Assembly: GCA_039636775.1 (NCBI GenBank)
Contig: CP143429.1
Location: 2,790,001 to 2,854,000, forward strand
Source of the DNA: Micrococcaceae bacterium Sec5.8
Lineage (GTDB): Bacteria; Actinomycetota; Actinomycetes; Actinomycetales; Micrococcaceae
Direction: 5' to 3'
DNA length: 64,000 bases
Below, piece by piece: positions 9,501 to 17,683 of the stretch. The translations under genes were made by a program, and so were the position numbers. Each line of letters begins with the position of its first letter. Positions within the stretch are counted from its first letter, which is position 1. The notes under the pieces were generated by a model. It saw only the letters and a list, made by a program, of their open reading frames with translations. It did no database searches and was not told where the DNA came from.

Positions 9501-10111
9501 GGATCCTGGAGGTGCTCCGCGCACTCGCCGGCCAGCTGGATGACGGCCTTGACCAGTGTCGATTTGGCGGAGCGGAAATGCTCATACTCGCCGTCGAAGG
9601 CCTCCACGACCTCGCTCGCCAGCTGGAAGGACTGGGCGCCGCCGAGCAGGACGACGTCGCGTTCGACGCCGAGCCGGAGGCCGTAGTCGGACACGATTCC
9701 ACTGGCATAGGAATGGTAAGTGGAGACTTTGGGTTCGAGCGCGTCGGAACTAAGCTGCCCGGCGGGAAACATCTGATTCTGGGTGTCGGCTCCGGCGATG
9801 CGTTGCAGCGCGGCCAGCTTGGCGCGGATCCGGGTGGCAAGCTCACCGGCTGCCTTCCGGGTGAAGGTCACGCCGAGGACTTCCTCGGGACGGACCCAAC
9901 CGTTGGCGACAAGCCACACCACACGGTCGGCCATCGTGGCGGTCTTGCCTGAGCCGGCGCCGGCGATGACAAGCCGGGGTTCCAGCGGCGAGGAAATGAT
10001 GTGCGACTGTTCTGCGGTAGGGCTGTTCTTCTCGCCCAGTAGAGCGGACAGCTCCTCAGGTGTGAACCTGGGGGCCGGAAGGGCTGCGGGACGTGTTGTT
10101 CCGGGGCTCAT
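6581..10111 (-). CDS. adnB: AdnB-like helicase-nuclease subunit (UvrD/REP plus PD-(D/E)XK)
   Basis: This 1,176-residue protein has an intact SF1 motor: Walker A GAGSGKT near residue 51, DEFQD near residue 298, and QSIYGFRGA. A C-terminal RecB-like nuclease carries RGRIDAVFRD and WDLVDWKTGRRPS. This is the arrangement of mycobacterial AdnB, the lead motor of the AdnAB end-resection machine. Its ATG at 10111 overlaps the adnA stop (ATGA), giving strict coupling. An upstream in-frame ATG at 10138 would lie inside adnA and is less likely. The stop codon is shared as CTAG with the convergent phosphotransferase gene. Actinobacteria use AdnAB in place of or beside RecBCD/AddAB; the activity here is inferred from architecture. 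Confidence 0.93.
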   Translation of the reverse strand: MSPGTTRPAALPAPRFTPEELSALLGEKNSPTAEQSHIISSPLEPRLVIAGAGSGKTATMADRVVWLVANGWVRPEEVLGVTFTRKAAGELATRIRAKLAALQRIAGADTQNQMFPAGQLSSDALEPKVSTYHSYASGIVSDYGLRLGVERDVVLLGGAQSFQLASEVVEAFDGEYEHFRSAKSTLVKAVIQLAGECAEHLQDPAAVRGWLLERVAEFEALPYLATAKKNPSQAVGELSGLLRTRASVAEMVGRYADAKRARGALDFGDLVALAARVANEVPVAAETERQRYKVVLLDEFQDTSHAQLVLFSRLFGDGHAVTAVGDPNQSIYGFRGASAGQLFHFVREFPVRLGNDDDAGAEGTDVVTAGTGGTDDDGVAHRPARFAVAPTSYLTTAWRNGRNILSAANVMSEPLSRAAAHTGPAGARDIAGSVEVPPLQPSPAAVQGRVVMGRFGTDEDEAAAIAADVLKFRVTDFSGSAAEPEPPAIAVLCRRRAQMECIRREFEVRGIPYEIVGLGGLLDTPEIVDLVATLRVLADPGRSDSLMRLLAGARWRIGPADLMALRDWSSFLARRRGRPETDADDDGAEAAVIEGDLTDAASLVEALDWLPREGWISANGRQLSTEGLDRLGRLAFELRQLRGYMGDDLTTLLGEVERGMLLDIEVAARPGTSIHQARRNLDAFQDAAAGFLHTSQRVDVLAFLAWLEAAAAEENGLEAAAPDVNHEAVQLLTVHASKGLEWDVVFVPGLNAGAFPSSRDSRWSSGSAALPWPLRGDRADLPQWALEHPDQKGWLDAEKEFKSAVQVHGEAEERRLAYVAYTRAKHVLWVSSAAWVGSRAGMADMSPFLAELEVLVAHGTAEIHPLSVSEDSLPQESPLTLELSVAGWPYDPLEGPTDPRSGARLRLVPGRRAAMESAAARVLRSLDPELLPAAAAFGAGKAGQEKRRVLRGPAGGWMNEAATLLERRSRRTAGQDVHLPSHISASTLVDLEDDAGSVVARLRRPVPREPGMSARKGTAFHAWVEEYFGAAGMLDLGEAAGSDDYIDAAYGLDSMVETFRQSEWANRAPAYVEVPVETRIGDVVVRGRIDAVFRDADGGWDLVDWKTGRRPSAGQLKTKAVQLAVYRLAWARLRDVPLDQVRAAFYYVADDAVVRPHDLGSAARLEQIVAAALGTG

Positions 10112-13100
10112 TCTGTTACCTGCTTTCCCCGCAGGCACAGCGGGCAGACTTCGGGTAGGCGGCAGCCGTGGCCGCCGTGGCCTCCCTTGGACGGATCGTG
10201 GCGGGCCTCGAAGGTGCTCCCGGACATGACATGTGCTGCGCCGCCCACCATGTCCAGGGCCCAGTTTTCCGCGGGGTCCAGCGGCGGCTGGGCCTGGATG
10301 CCGGGACTCTTGGTGGTGGTGCCGAGCTGGGCGAGGACAGCCCCGCCGGGCAGGGGCGGCGGGCCGTCGTCGGGTCCGGCGAAACCCCCGGCCAGCACGG
10401 CGGCCTGGTAGGCCCCCAGCTGCGGGTGCCGATCGAGGTCGGCCTTGCCGGGCTGCCGCTTGCCGGTCTTGAGGTCCACCACGACGAGCCGGCCCTCGGC
10501 GTCGATCTCCAACCGGTCCACCTGGCCCCGCAGCACCGCTTGGCGGGCCGGCCAGGATTCACCGTCGGCGCCGGTGTCCGCGCTGGTCTTTCCGCTTGGA
10601 GCCGCTAGGTCCGGGAGCTTGACTTCGAAATCGACCTCGACGCCGACCAGCGACCGGCCTTCGCTGCGCATGACCAGCACATACTGGGCGAGTTTGCGGA
10701 CCATTGTTTCGGCGCGCTGGAAGTCCAGCTTGCCTTCCCAGTTGTCTTTCATACCGAGCGCCGGCCAGCGGCGGATGAGTTCCGCGACGTATTCGCCGCC
10801 GGAGGCATCGGGGAGGTCCTGGGCGATGGCGTGGACCAGGGTACCCAAGCTCCGGGCAAAGTCGGTGGCGGCTTCTCCGCCGGCGGCCTGGACAAACCAG
10901 TCCAGCGGCGACTTCTGCACGGTTTCCACCTTTGACGGCGAGACGTAAACGGTGCCGCCGGGCGGAACCACCGGTTCGTCTGTGGACAGCGGTGCCAGGC
11001 CCCACCAGCTTCCGGGATGCGCGCCGGGCACGGGCGGTTCTGCCGCAGCCAGGGCGCCGAGTACGGTGCTGGCTTCGAGTGCCTCGGGGGTGCCGGCGTC
11101 CAGCTGGGCGTACTGGCGCAGTTCGGCGACGAGAGCACGCAGGGTGAGCGGGCGCTCCACCGGTGTGAAGCCGCGCCGGTCCTGGTTCGGGCCCAGCGGC
11201 GCCACGTAATCCAGGAACGATGACGGCTGGTCGTCCTCGGAGGACACGGCGGTACAGATCAGCACCTGCTTGGCCCGTGACACTGCGGTGGAGAAGCTGC
11301 GCAACTCGTCGTAACGGATTTCGCGCAGCCTGCTGAGCGGGTCCAGTTGCAGCGCGTACTCCACGCCGTACTCCACGGCGTCCGCAAACAGCGTGCTGCC
11401 GAGCAGCTCGCCGCGGAGCCTGGTATTGGGCCACACGCCTTCCTGCAGGCCGGGAACGATGACGACGGGCCACTCCCTGCCGGCGGCGCTGGCAGGGGTC
11501 ATGAGTTCGACAGCGTCCTCCAGCTGGGCCCGTGCGGCGAGGGTGTCCATGGGAAGTTCCTGGCTGAGAAGGTACTCAAGGAACTGTTCGGGTCCGGAGC
11601 CGGGCAACTGGTCGACGTAGCGCTCGGCAGTATGAAAGAGGGCCATCATGGCGTCCAGGTCCCGGTCCGCCCGGGCACCCGAGGGTCCTCCTGCCAGCGC
11701 CGCCTCGGTCCAGCGCGAGGCCAGTCCGGTGGACTTCCAGAGCGCCCACAGCACCGTTTCGGCGTTGCCACCCGGTGCCTGGGCAGCATCCCGGCCCGAC
11801 TGGATCATGCGGGCAATCCGGCGCGCGGAATGCCCTTCGATGCCGAGAGTGGCCAGGGCCCCCGGTTCCAGCAGCGCCTCGACGAGGAGCACGTCACTGG
11901 TGCGGCCGCCCCCGCCGAGGAGCTCCTCCCGGCGCAGCGACTGGCGCAGACGCCGCAGCTCTATGGCGGTTGCCCCGCCGATCCGCGAGGTCAGCAGCGC
12001 CACCGCCGCCTCCGGGCCCAGCACCGCCGGGTCCAGAGCCACGGCGTAGGCATCCAGCAGGGGCCGGACGGCGACCTCGTCACGGACGGCGGATTCGGCC
12101 ACGGGGATCCGGACCGGGATGCCCTGCCCGGCAAGGTAACGCTGCAGCTGGCTGAGCTGGCCGCCGTTGCGCACGATCACGGCGATATCCCCGAGTTCGC
12201 GGCCGTCCTGCAGCTGGGCTTCCAGGATCCGTTGCGCCACGTAGCGCAACTCGTGCACCGCCGAGGGCAACAGGTGCGCTTCGACGGATCCATCGACGGT
12301 GCGCGCGGGTTGCTTCCCTCCCAGGAACTGGTCCCTTTCCTGCGACTGGTCCCTTTCCTGCGACTGGTCCCTTTCCTGCGGCTGCTCCAGCCTGCGCGCG
12401 GCCTGGCCGCCAGCGCGGCTGGAGATCCGGCTCGCGACGGCGAGCCACGCCTCCGCGACCGCGGGCGCGTGGCGGTGGGCGGTCCGGAGTGGCCGCTCGA
12501 GGACGCCGCCCCCGGCGGGGGCAAGCAACCGCGGAAGCTCCGCGACGAGGTCCGGGCGGGCGCCACGGAACCCCTGGACCACGGTATCCGGCGATGACGT
12601 GATCAGCGCCTCCTTGCCCGCGGCGATGTCCGCGAGCAGTTCAAAGACTGCCGGGTTGGCCTCCTGCATGTCATCGACCAGGATCAGCTGGAGCCTGTCG
12701 CGTTCAGCAGCGAGGAAGTCCGGCTCGTCCTGGAAGATCTGCCGGGCTGCGGTGATGATGCCGGCTGGGTCGAAGGATTCCGGCATCCGCAGGTCCAGCA
12801 CATCGCGGTACTCCGCGTACAGCGCGGCGGCCGCGACCCAGTCCGGCCGGCGGCAGCGCCGTGCAAGGACCACGAGGTCCTCGGCCGTCCGTCCGGACTC
12901 GATGATCCGGTCGAAGAGCTGGCGGACTTCCTGCCGGAACCCCCGGGTCTGCAGGGCAGCGCCCAGGTCTTCCGGCCAGGGCAGCTCGAGTCCGGGCTGG
13001 GCGTGGCCTTCGAGGAGTTCCTTGATGATGAGGTCTTGTTCCGGACCCGACAACAGCTTCGGCGGGCGCGGCAACGGCAGGATCCCCTCCGCCTTGGCGC

Positions 13101-13575
13101 GCCGGATCACGTCGAAGGCGTACGACGCCCACGTGCGTGCCGGCGTCGTACTTAGACTGCGGTCCAGCCGCGCGGTAAAGCGGTCCCGGAGCGAGTCGGC
13201 GGCAAGCCGGTTCGGGGCGAGGATGAGCATGCGTTCGGGATCGAGCCCGTCCCGCTGTGCACGCCGGACGGCGGCCTCAACCAGCACTGTGGACTTGCCG
13301 GTTCCCGGCGCACCGGGGATAAGGACCGGGCCCGAGCCGTGCGGGACGTCGACGGCGGCGAGCTGGTCCGCGGTCAGCACGGGAACCGCGTTGTGCAGTT
13401 CGCGGGGCGGAAGGAGGCGGAGGCTGGTTGTGGGCGGGCGGGATTCGGTGTTCCTGCTCGGAACGTTCTTGTCCGGAAAGTTCTTGCCCTGAGTGTTCTT
13501 GCTCGAAGTGCTCTTGCCAGGAGTGTTCTTGCCAAGAGTGTTTTTGCTCGGAATGTTCTTGCTCGGAATACTCAC
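10108..13575 (-). CDS. adnA: AdnA-like helicase-nuclease subunit (UvrD-like plus PD-(D/E)XK)
   Basis: This 1,155-residue partner of AdnB has Walker A GAPGTGKS near residue 88. The DExx box is degenerate (VDDMQEANP, near residue 300), consistent with an accessory motor. The C-terminal nuclease has RLVVVDLKTGKRQPG and QLGAYQAA, and ends with three Cys spaced CRLPEVCPLC. The start is GTG 13575, whose GTGA overlaps the stop of the alkyltransferase-like gene. The first 45 residues are pentapeptide repeats around K-N-T-x-G. A second repeat near residue 400 reads QERDQS three times. Both are unusual insertions for a helicase and look disordered. Co-transcription ATL-adnA-adnB is implied by the two 4-bp overlaps. 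Confidence 0.93.
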   Translation of the reverse strand: MSIPSKNIPSKNTLGKNTPGKSTSSKNTQGKNFPDKNVPSRNTESRPPTTSLRLLPPRELHNAVPVLTADQLAAVDVPHGSGPVLIPGAPGTGKSTVLVEAAVRRAQRDGLDPERMLILAPNRLAADSLRDRFTARLDRSLSTTPARTWASYAFDVIRRAKAEGILPLPRPPKLLSGPEQDLIIKELLEGHAQPGLELPWPEDLGAALQTRGFRQEVRQLFDRIIESGRTAEDLVVLARRCRRPDWVAAAALYAEYRDVLDLRMPESFDPAGIITAARQIFQDEPDFLAAERDRLQLILVDDMQEANPAVFELLADIAAGKEALITSSPDTVVQGFRGARPDLVAELPRLLAPAGGGVLERPLRTAHRHAPAVAEAWLAVASRISSRAGGQAARRLEQPQERDQSQERDQSQERDQFLGGKQPARTVDGSVEAHLLPSAVHELRYVAQRILEAQLQDGRELGDIAVIVRNGGQLSQLQRYLAGQGIPVRIPVAESAVRDEVAVRPLLDAYAVALDPAVLGPEAAVALLTSRIGGATAIELRRLRQSLRREELLGGGGRTSDVLLVEALLEPGALATLGIEGHSARRIARMIQSGRDAAQAPGGNAETVLWALWKSTGLASRWTEAALAGGPSGARADRDLDAMMALFHTAERYVDQLPGSGPEQFLEYLLSQELPMDTLAARAQLEDAVELMTPASAAGREWPVVIVPGLQEGVWPNTRLRGELLGSTLFADAVEYGVEYALQLDPLSRLREIRYDELRSFSTAVSRAKQVLICTAVSSEDDQPSSFLDYVAPLGPNQDRRGFTPVERPLTLRALVAELRQYAQLDAGTPEALEASTVLGALAAAEPPVPGAHPGSWWGLAPLSTDEPVVPPGGTVYVSPSKVETVQKSPLDWFVQAAGGEAATDFARSLGTLVHAIAQDLPDASGGEYVAELIRRWPALGMKDNWEGKLDFQRAETMVRKLAQYVLVMRSEGRSLVGVEVDFEVKLPDLAAPSGKTSADTGADGESWPARQAVLRGQVDRLEIDAEGRLVVVDLKTGKRQPGKADLDRHPQLGAYQAAVLAGGFAGPDDGPPPLPGGAVLAQLGTTTKSPGIQAQPPLDPAENWALDMVGGAAHVMSGSTFEARHDPSKGGHGGHGCRLPEVCPLCLRGKQVTE
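12325..12382 (-). repeat. 18-bp tandem repeat inside adnA
   Basis: Three copies of actggtccctttcctgcg (plus strand) encode QERDQS repeats in a linker of AdnA. Coordinates are approximate. Confidence 0.75.
13452..13569 (-). repeat. 15-bp degenerate tandem repeat at the adnA 5' end
   Basis: Degenerate 15-bp units encode K-N-T-x-G type pentapeptides at the AdnA N-terminus. They recall the K-S-T-A-S repeats of the nearby NudC. Confidence 0.7.
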
Positions 13576-13988
13576 ACAGTCATTTCATCATCGGGGACCG
13601 ACAGTTTTCGGGAGGTGCGTTCGAGCCGTTCGGCGACCGCGTCAATCCGGTCGAAATCACCGTCCGTCGGTGCCCACCGGGCGGTCATCAGATCCACGCG
13701 CCACCGCCCGTCACCGTGGTCAAGGTACCCGGCGTAGTTCCCCAGCAGCGGGGTGCCCTCCAGGATGTACCGGGTGAGGGCCTCACGTTCGTGGCCGGGC
13801 GGCGCGGCGCCGCTCGCCTTCAGGACCCGCCACCAGGAAACTGCACTGCCGTGGTGGCTCATTACGGAACCGACCTGCCGGGCACCGCCGGTACCGAGAA
13901 GTTCTGCGACGTCACCGTATGCCACTGCCGCGCCTGCGGGGACCAGCGCGACCACGTCCAGCACCGCCTCCACATACGCCAACTTCAT
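13572..13988 (-). CDS. Alkyltransferase-like (ATL/MGMT-family) DNA-binding protein
   Basis: This 138-residue protein has the C-terminal domain fold of O6-alkylguanine-DNA alkyltransferases (AYGDVAELLGTGGARQVGSVM, broken here as AYGDVAELLG and RQVGSVM). The active-site PCHR is replaced by SWWR, so the acceptor Cys is absent. That is the mark of ATL proteins, which bind alkylated bases and hand them to nucleotide excision repair rather than repairing them. Its ATG is preceded by TAGGCT and exactly six bases, so the operon probably starts leaderless here. It overlaps adnA by 4 bp, placing an alkylation sensor in the same transcript as the AdnAB machine. Confidence 0.9.
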   Translation of the reverse strand: MKLAYVEAVLDVVALVPAGAAVAYGDVAELLGTGGARQVGSVMSHHGSAVSWWRVLKASGAAPPGHEREALTRYILEGTPLLGNYAGYLDHGDGRWRVDLMTARWAPTDGDFDRIDAVAERLERTSRKLSVPDDEMTV

Positions 13989-13994
13989 GGCTCA

Positions 13995-14000
13995 AGCCTA
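13995..14000 (-). promoter_or_regulatory. -10 element of the ATL-adnA-adnB operon
   Basis: TAGGCT, six bases (TGAGCC), then ATG at 13988. Probable leaderless promoter. Confidence 0.6.
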
Positions 14001-14039
14001 CCGGCCGGGTGGCGACACAAACTTGTCTGTGGCAGCAGG

Positions 14040-14045
14040 TAGCGT
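14040..14045 (+). promoter_or_regulatory. -10 element of the exonuclease gene
   Basis: TAGCGT, six bases, then ATG at 14052. It lies back to back with the ATL promoter 40 bp away. Confidence 0.6.
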
Positions 14046-14051
14046 TGCAGC

Positions 14052-14762
14052 ATGAGCACTTGGAATTCCCTCCCCCGCGCAGCCTTCGACCTCGAAACTA
14101 CCGGCCGGAACTCCCGCGCCGCGCGGATTGTTACGGCATCCATCACCGTGGTGGACTCCGACGGCGGCATCATCCAGGAGCACGAGTGGCTCGCCGATCC
14201 GGGGGTTGAGATCCCCACCGAGGCCAGTGACATCCATGGCGTCACCACGGAACGGGCCCGCAGCGAAGGCCGCCCCGCCGCCGACGTGACGCGGGAGGTT
14301 GCCGCGGTGCTCCAGGAGCTTTTCGACACCGGCGTTCCGGTGATCGCCTTCAACGCGAGCTACGACTTCACCGTGCTCGCCGCCGAGTCGGCCCGCTACG
14401 GCGTGCCACAGCTGACGCGTTTCCCCGTCCTTGATCCATACATCATGAACAAGCAAGTGGACCGGTACCGCAAGGGCAAGCGCACCCTGACCGCTCTTTG
14501 CGAGGAATACGGGGTGGACCTGAACAATGCCCACACCTCGGCCGCCGATGCCCTGGCCACCCTGCGCATGCTCGATGCCATGGCCGGGAAGTTTCCCAAG
14601 CTCCGGATGCCGGCCACCCATTTGCACCAGTTGCAGATCGAGTGGGCCTCTGCCCAGGCAACCGACTTCCAGACGTACCTGCGCAAGACCAAGCCTGCCG
14701 CCGTGATCGAGGGCGACTGGCCGGTGCTGCCACCCGAGGATGCCAGCCGCGGAGATTTCTGA
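14052..14762 (+). CDS. DEDDh 3'-5' exonuclease (DNA polymerase III epsilon-like)
   Basis: This 236-residue exonuclease domain shows ExoI FDLETTGRN (D and E ligands), ExoII FNASYDFTVL, and a C-terminal NNAHTSAADALATLRM with the H and D of ExoIII. It fits a stand-alone epsilon-like proofreading or RNase T-type nuclease. The C-terminal 60 residues lack a recognisable extra domain. It diverges from the ATL-adnAB operon across 63 bp that carry both promoters. Whether it works with polymerase III or in repair cannot be told from sequence. Confidence 0.93.
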   Translation: MSTWNSLPRAAFDLETTGRNSRAARIVTASITVVDSDGGIIQEHEWLADPGVEIPTEASDIHGVTTERARSEGRPAADVTREVAAVLQELFDTGVPVIAFNASYDFTVLAAESARYGVPQLTRFPVLDPYIMNKQVDRYRKGKRTLTALCEEYGVDLNNAHTSAADALATLRMLDAMAGKFPKLRMPATHLHQLQIEWASAQATDFQTYLRKTKPAAVIEGDWPVLPPEDASRGDF

Positions 14763-15129
14763 GACCTGTCTTAATACGACACGTTTCGTCGCGGGACGCC
14801 GTAAATAGACCCTCCTGGTCCCCATCTCCAGCGATTGCGATGGACGTCACATGCCTGGAGGCCGGTCGTGGCAGCAATGACGCGCGCGATTCGTTCCGCC
14901 GGACCAGGGTTAGGCGCCTCAGCTGGCGGGTGAGCCAGCGTGTACGGCGACGAAAATTCTCTGCAGGCGCTTTTTAGCCTGCGGAAATTCGAGTTGAATC
15001 GGGTCCGGGGTCAGATGCCACAATTATATTTCGCGGCTTACCTGCCCCCTGGGGTTTTCAAGCCCGGCCGGAGCGAGATGCATCGTCTCTCCGCGGCCCC
15101 TTTACCTTTCGACGAAAGTGATTCGCGTG
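14763..15129 (+). other. 367-bp non-coding leader with two hairpins
   Basis: No convincing gene. It separates the exonuclease from the ABC operon. Two small hairpins are visible: GCTGGC/GCCAGC (14920-14937) and GCAGGC/GCCTGC with a T-rich loop (14963-14982). An AT-rich TATATT lies at 15025 and may be a -10 for the ABC operon. I could not match any riboswitch consensus. Confidence 0.5.
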
Positions 15130-16065
15130 ATGAAATCCAAAGCCAAGAAGTGGCTGACTACTTTTCCTGTGGCGATTGCAGTAGCCGTCTCCCTGGCAGC
15201 CTGCGGCGGCGGATCCGGCCAGCCGTCAGCGTCACCCACCGATGCCCTCGCCGGCAGCGACCAGACCTCGCTGGACAAGTACACCACCAAGGACGTCACC
15301 GCGCTGGACAAGGTCGAGAAGTCCAAGCTGGGCCTCATCAGCGAGGGCACTCTTACCGTCGGAACGCTGTCCGACGCCCCGCCGAACATCTTCATTGATT
15401 CCTCCGGCAAGTTCACCGGCTACGACAATGAACTGTTGAGGGCCATCGCGGACAAGCTGGATCTCAAGGTCGAGTTCAAATCCACCGGCTTCGCTTCCCT
15501 GCTCTCACAGGTCCAGAACAAGCAGTTCGACCTCGGCTCCTCCTCGATCTCCACAACAGACGCACGCCGCAAGACCGTGGGATTCACCAATGGTTACGAC
15601 TTCGGCTACATGGCGGTTGTTGCCAAAAAGGACGACAAAATCAAGGGGTTCAATGACCTGACAAAGGACACCCGGATCGCCGTCGTCCAGGGGACTGTGC
15701 AGGACGACTATGTCACCAACACGCTGCAGATCGAGCCTGTCCGTTTTGAGGACTACAACACCGCCTACGCCAACTTGAAAAACGGCCAGGTGGACGCCTG
15801 GGTGGCTCCTTCACAGCAGGCTACCGGCCAGGTCAAGGAAGGCGACGGAACCGTCATCGCCGAGTCCGTGGTCAACACCCAGAACTTCACCGCCTACGCC
15901 GTGAACTCGGAGAACCAGCCGCTCATCGATGCCCTTAACTCAGGCCTCGACGCTGTCATTGCCGATGGAACGTGGTCCAAGTTGACCAAGGAGTGGTACC
16001 CGGACCGCGAGACCCCGGCCACGTGGTCCCCTGGTTCCAAGGCTGTCACCGTCCCGAAGTCCTAG
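15130..16065 (+). CDS. Polar amino-acid ABC transporter, substrate-binding lipoprotein
   Basis: This family 3 solute-binding protein of 311 residues has a lysine-rich n-region, a hydrophobic helix, and the lipobox SLAAC near residue 25, so it is lipid-anchored outside the membrane. The mature part has TLTVGTLSDAPP, FTGYDNELLRAIADKL and a DLGSSSIS-TTDARRKTVGF stretch, all typical of Glu/Gln/Arg/His binding proteins. The start is ambiguous between GTG 15118 and ATG 15130. I prefer ATG because it gives a standard signal peptide. The permease follows 3 bp after the stop. The exact amino acid is not readable from sequence. Confidence 0.93.
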   Translation: MKSKAKKWLTTFPVAIAVAVSLAACGGGSGQPSASPTDALAGSDQTSLDKYTTKDVTALDKVEKSKLGLISEGTLTVGTLSDAPPNIFIDSSGKFTGYDNELLRAIADKLDLKVEFKSTGFASLLSQVQNKQFDLGSSSISTTDARRKTVGFTNGYDFGYMAVVAKKDDKIKGFNDLTKDTRIAVVQGTVQDDYVTNTLQIEPVRFEDYNTAYANLKNGQVDAWVAPSQQATGQVKEGDGTVIAESVVNTQNFTAYAVNSENQPLIDALNSGLDAVIADGTWSKLTKEWYPDRETPATWSPGSKAVTVPKS

Positions 16066-16068
16066 TCC

Positions 16069-16833
16069 ATGGATGCAATCGATCAACTCCTGAAGACCTT
16101 CTTTGACTGGGAGGCTATGGCATCGGTCATCCCGAAAATGGTGACTGTGGGCCTGCCCAACACCCTCCTTCTGGCGGTTTCCTCGGGCGTGCTCGGGTGC
16201 ATCCTGGGCATGATCCTGGCCGTCATGGGCACATCCCGGATCACCGCCCTCCGCTGGCTCTCCCGGATTTACACGGACATCTTCCGGGGCGTCCCCGCGA
16301 TTGTGGTCATCCTGCTCATTGGAATCGGGCTCGGACCTCTGGTCCGGTTGACCACCGGATCCACCAACCCGTTTCCGCTCGCCATTTTCGCCTTGACGCT
16401 CATGGCAGCGGCTTACATTGGCGAGATTTTCCGCTCAGGCATTCAGAGCGTGGAAAAGGGACAAATGGAGGCATCCCGGGCACTGGGATTCAGCTACGGA
16501 TCCTCGATGCGCCTTGTGGTGATTCCGCAGGGGATCCGCCGCGTGCTCCCGGCCCTGGTCAACCAGTTCATCTCGTTGATCAAGGACTCGTCCCTGGTCT
16601 ACCTGTTGGGCCTGCTGGCCAGCCAGCGCGAGATCTTCCGCATCGGCAACGATGCCGCAGCCAACACCGGGAATCTCTCGCCGTTGATCGCCGCGGCCTT
16701 CATGTACCTGATTCTGACCGTTCCGCTCACCCACCTGGTCAATTACATCGATAACCGCCTGCGCACGGGCCGTCCGGAGAAAAAGCAGCCGGACGACGCC
16801 GCAGCCCTGATCGGGAAGGGAGCACAGCCATGA
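16069..16833 (+). CDS. Polar amino-acid ABC transporter, permease (HisM/GlnP family)
   Basis: The 254-residue inner-membrane permease has about five transmembrane segments and the EAA loop [20 protein letters not shown] that contacts the ATPase. It is the only permease in this operon, so it probably works as a homodimer. The start ATG lies 3 bp after the binding-protein stop, and its own stop overlaps the ATPase start by 4 bp. The C-terminal 25 residues are charged and cytosolic. Confidence 0.95.
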   Translation: MDAIDQLLKTFFDWEAMASVIPKMVTVGLPNTLLLAVSSGVLGCILGMILAVMGTSRITALRWLSRIYTDIFRGVPAIVVILLIGIGLGPLVRLTTGSTNPFPLAIFALTLMAAAYIGEIFRSGIQSVEKGQMEASRALGFSYGSSMRLVVIPQGIRRVLPALVNQFISLIKDSSLVYLLGLLASQREIFRIGNDAAANTGNLSPLIAAAFMYLILTVPLTHLVNYIDNRLRTGRPEKKQPDDAAALIGKGAQP

Positions 16834-17567
16834 GTGAATTCGCCTCAGGTTCGCTGACCGGCAAGAACCTGCACCTGTCCTTCGGCTCCAACCATGTCCT
16901 CCGCGGCATCGACCTTCAGGTTGAAAAGGGCACCACCGCTTCGGTGATCGGTCCGTCCGGCTCCGGCAAGTCAACGCTCCTCCGGGTGATGAACCGCCTG
17001 ATCGAACCGGATCAGGGTGACATCCTGCTGGATGGACGGTCAGTACTCCAGGACAACCCGGATGAATTGCGCCAGCGCATCGGCATGGTGTTCCAGCAGT
17101 TCAACCTGTTTCCGCACAAGACCGTGGTGGACAACGTCTCGCTGGCACTGCGCAAGCTCCGCGGCATGTCCAAGGAGCAGGCCCGCGAGGAGGCAGTTGC
17201 CCAGCTTGACCTCGTGGGGCTCAAGCACAAGGCGGATGCCCGCCCCGCGAATCTCTCCGGAGGTCAGCAGCAGCGGGTGGCGATAGCGCGGGCTCTGGCC
17301 ATGAAACCCGAAGTGATGTTCTTCGACGAGGCCACCTCGGCTCTCGACCCGGAGCTCGTCAAGGGCGTGCTGGCGTTGATGGCCGACCTCGCCAAGGGCG
17401 GCATGACCATGGTCGTGGTCACGCACGAGATGGGCTTCTCCCGGAACGTCTCGGACACCGTGACATTCATGGATGCCGGTGTTGTCGTGGAGTCCGGTCC
17501 GCCGGAACAGCTCTTCACCGATCCGCGCACGGAACGGCTCCAGGGATTCCTTTCGGACGTCCTCTAG
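16830..17567 (+). CDS. Polar amino-acid ABC transporter, ATP-binding protein (GlnQ family)
   Basis: This 245-residue ATPase has Walker A GPSGSGKS near residue 37, the Q-loop FQQFNLF, the signature LSGGQQQR, Walker [13 protein letters not shown] and the H-loop VVTHEMGF. These are hallmarks of the polar amino-acid uptake family. It is the last gene of a binding protein-permease-ATPase operon and is followed by a strong palindromic terminator. It is close in sequence to the GluA ATPase at 56.5 kb, so the window holds two paralogous systems. Confidence 0.96.
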   Translation: MSEFASGSLTGKNLHLSFGSNHVLRGIDLQVEKGTTASVIGPSGSGKSTLLRVMNRLIEPDQGDILLDGRSVLQDNPDELRQRIGMVFQQFNLFPHKTVVDNVSLALRKLRGMSKEQAREEAVAQLDLVGLKHKADARPANLSGGQQQRVAIARALAMKPEVMFFDEATSALDPELVKGVLALMADLAKGGMTMVVVTHEMGFSRNVSDTVTFMDAGVVVESGPPEQLFTDPRTERLQGFLSDVL

Positions 17568-17586
17568 GCCGCTGGCACGCAGCCTT

Positions 17587-17628
17587 AACCACTTTGGGCA
17601 CCCGCCGCGGCGGGTGCCCAAAGTGGTT
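17587..17628. terminator. Perfect 42-bp palindrome, bidirectional terminator
   Basis: A 21-bp arm starting AACCACTTTGGGCACCC is repeated as its exact complement with no loop. It lies between the ABC operon and the convergent hemL. A poly-T tail is not evident, so termination is inferred from stability and position. Confidence 0.75.
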
Positions 17629-17683
17629 CAACGACAACGCCGGAACGGCGACGGCTTCAAGAGCGGAGTGTTGCAGCGCCGGG

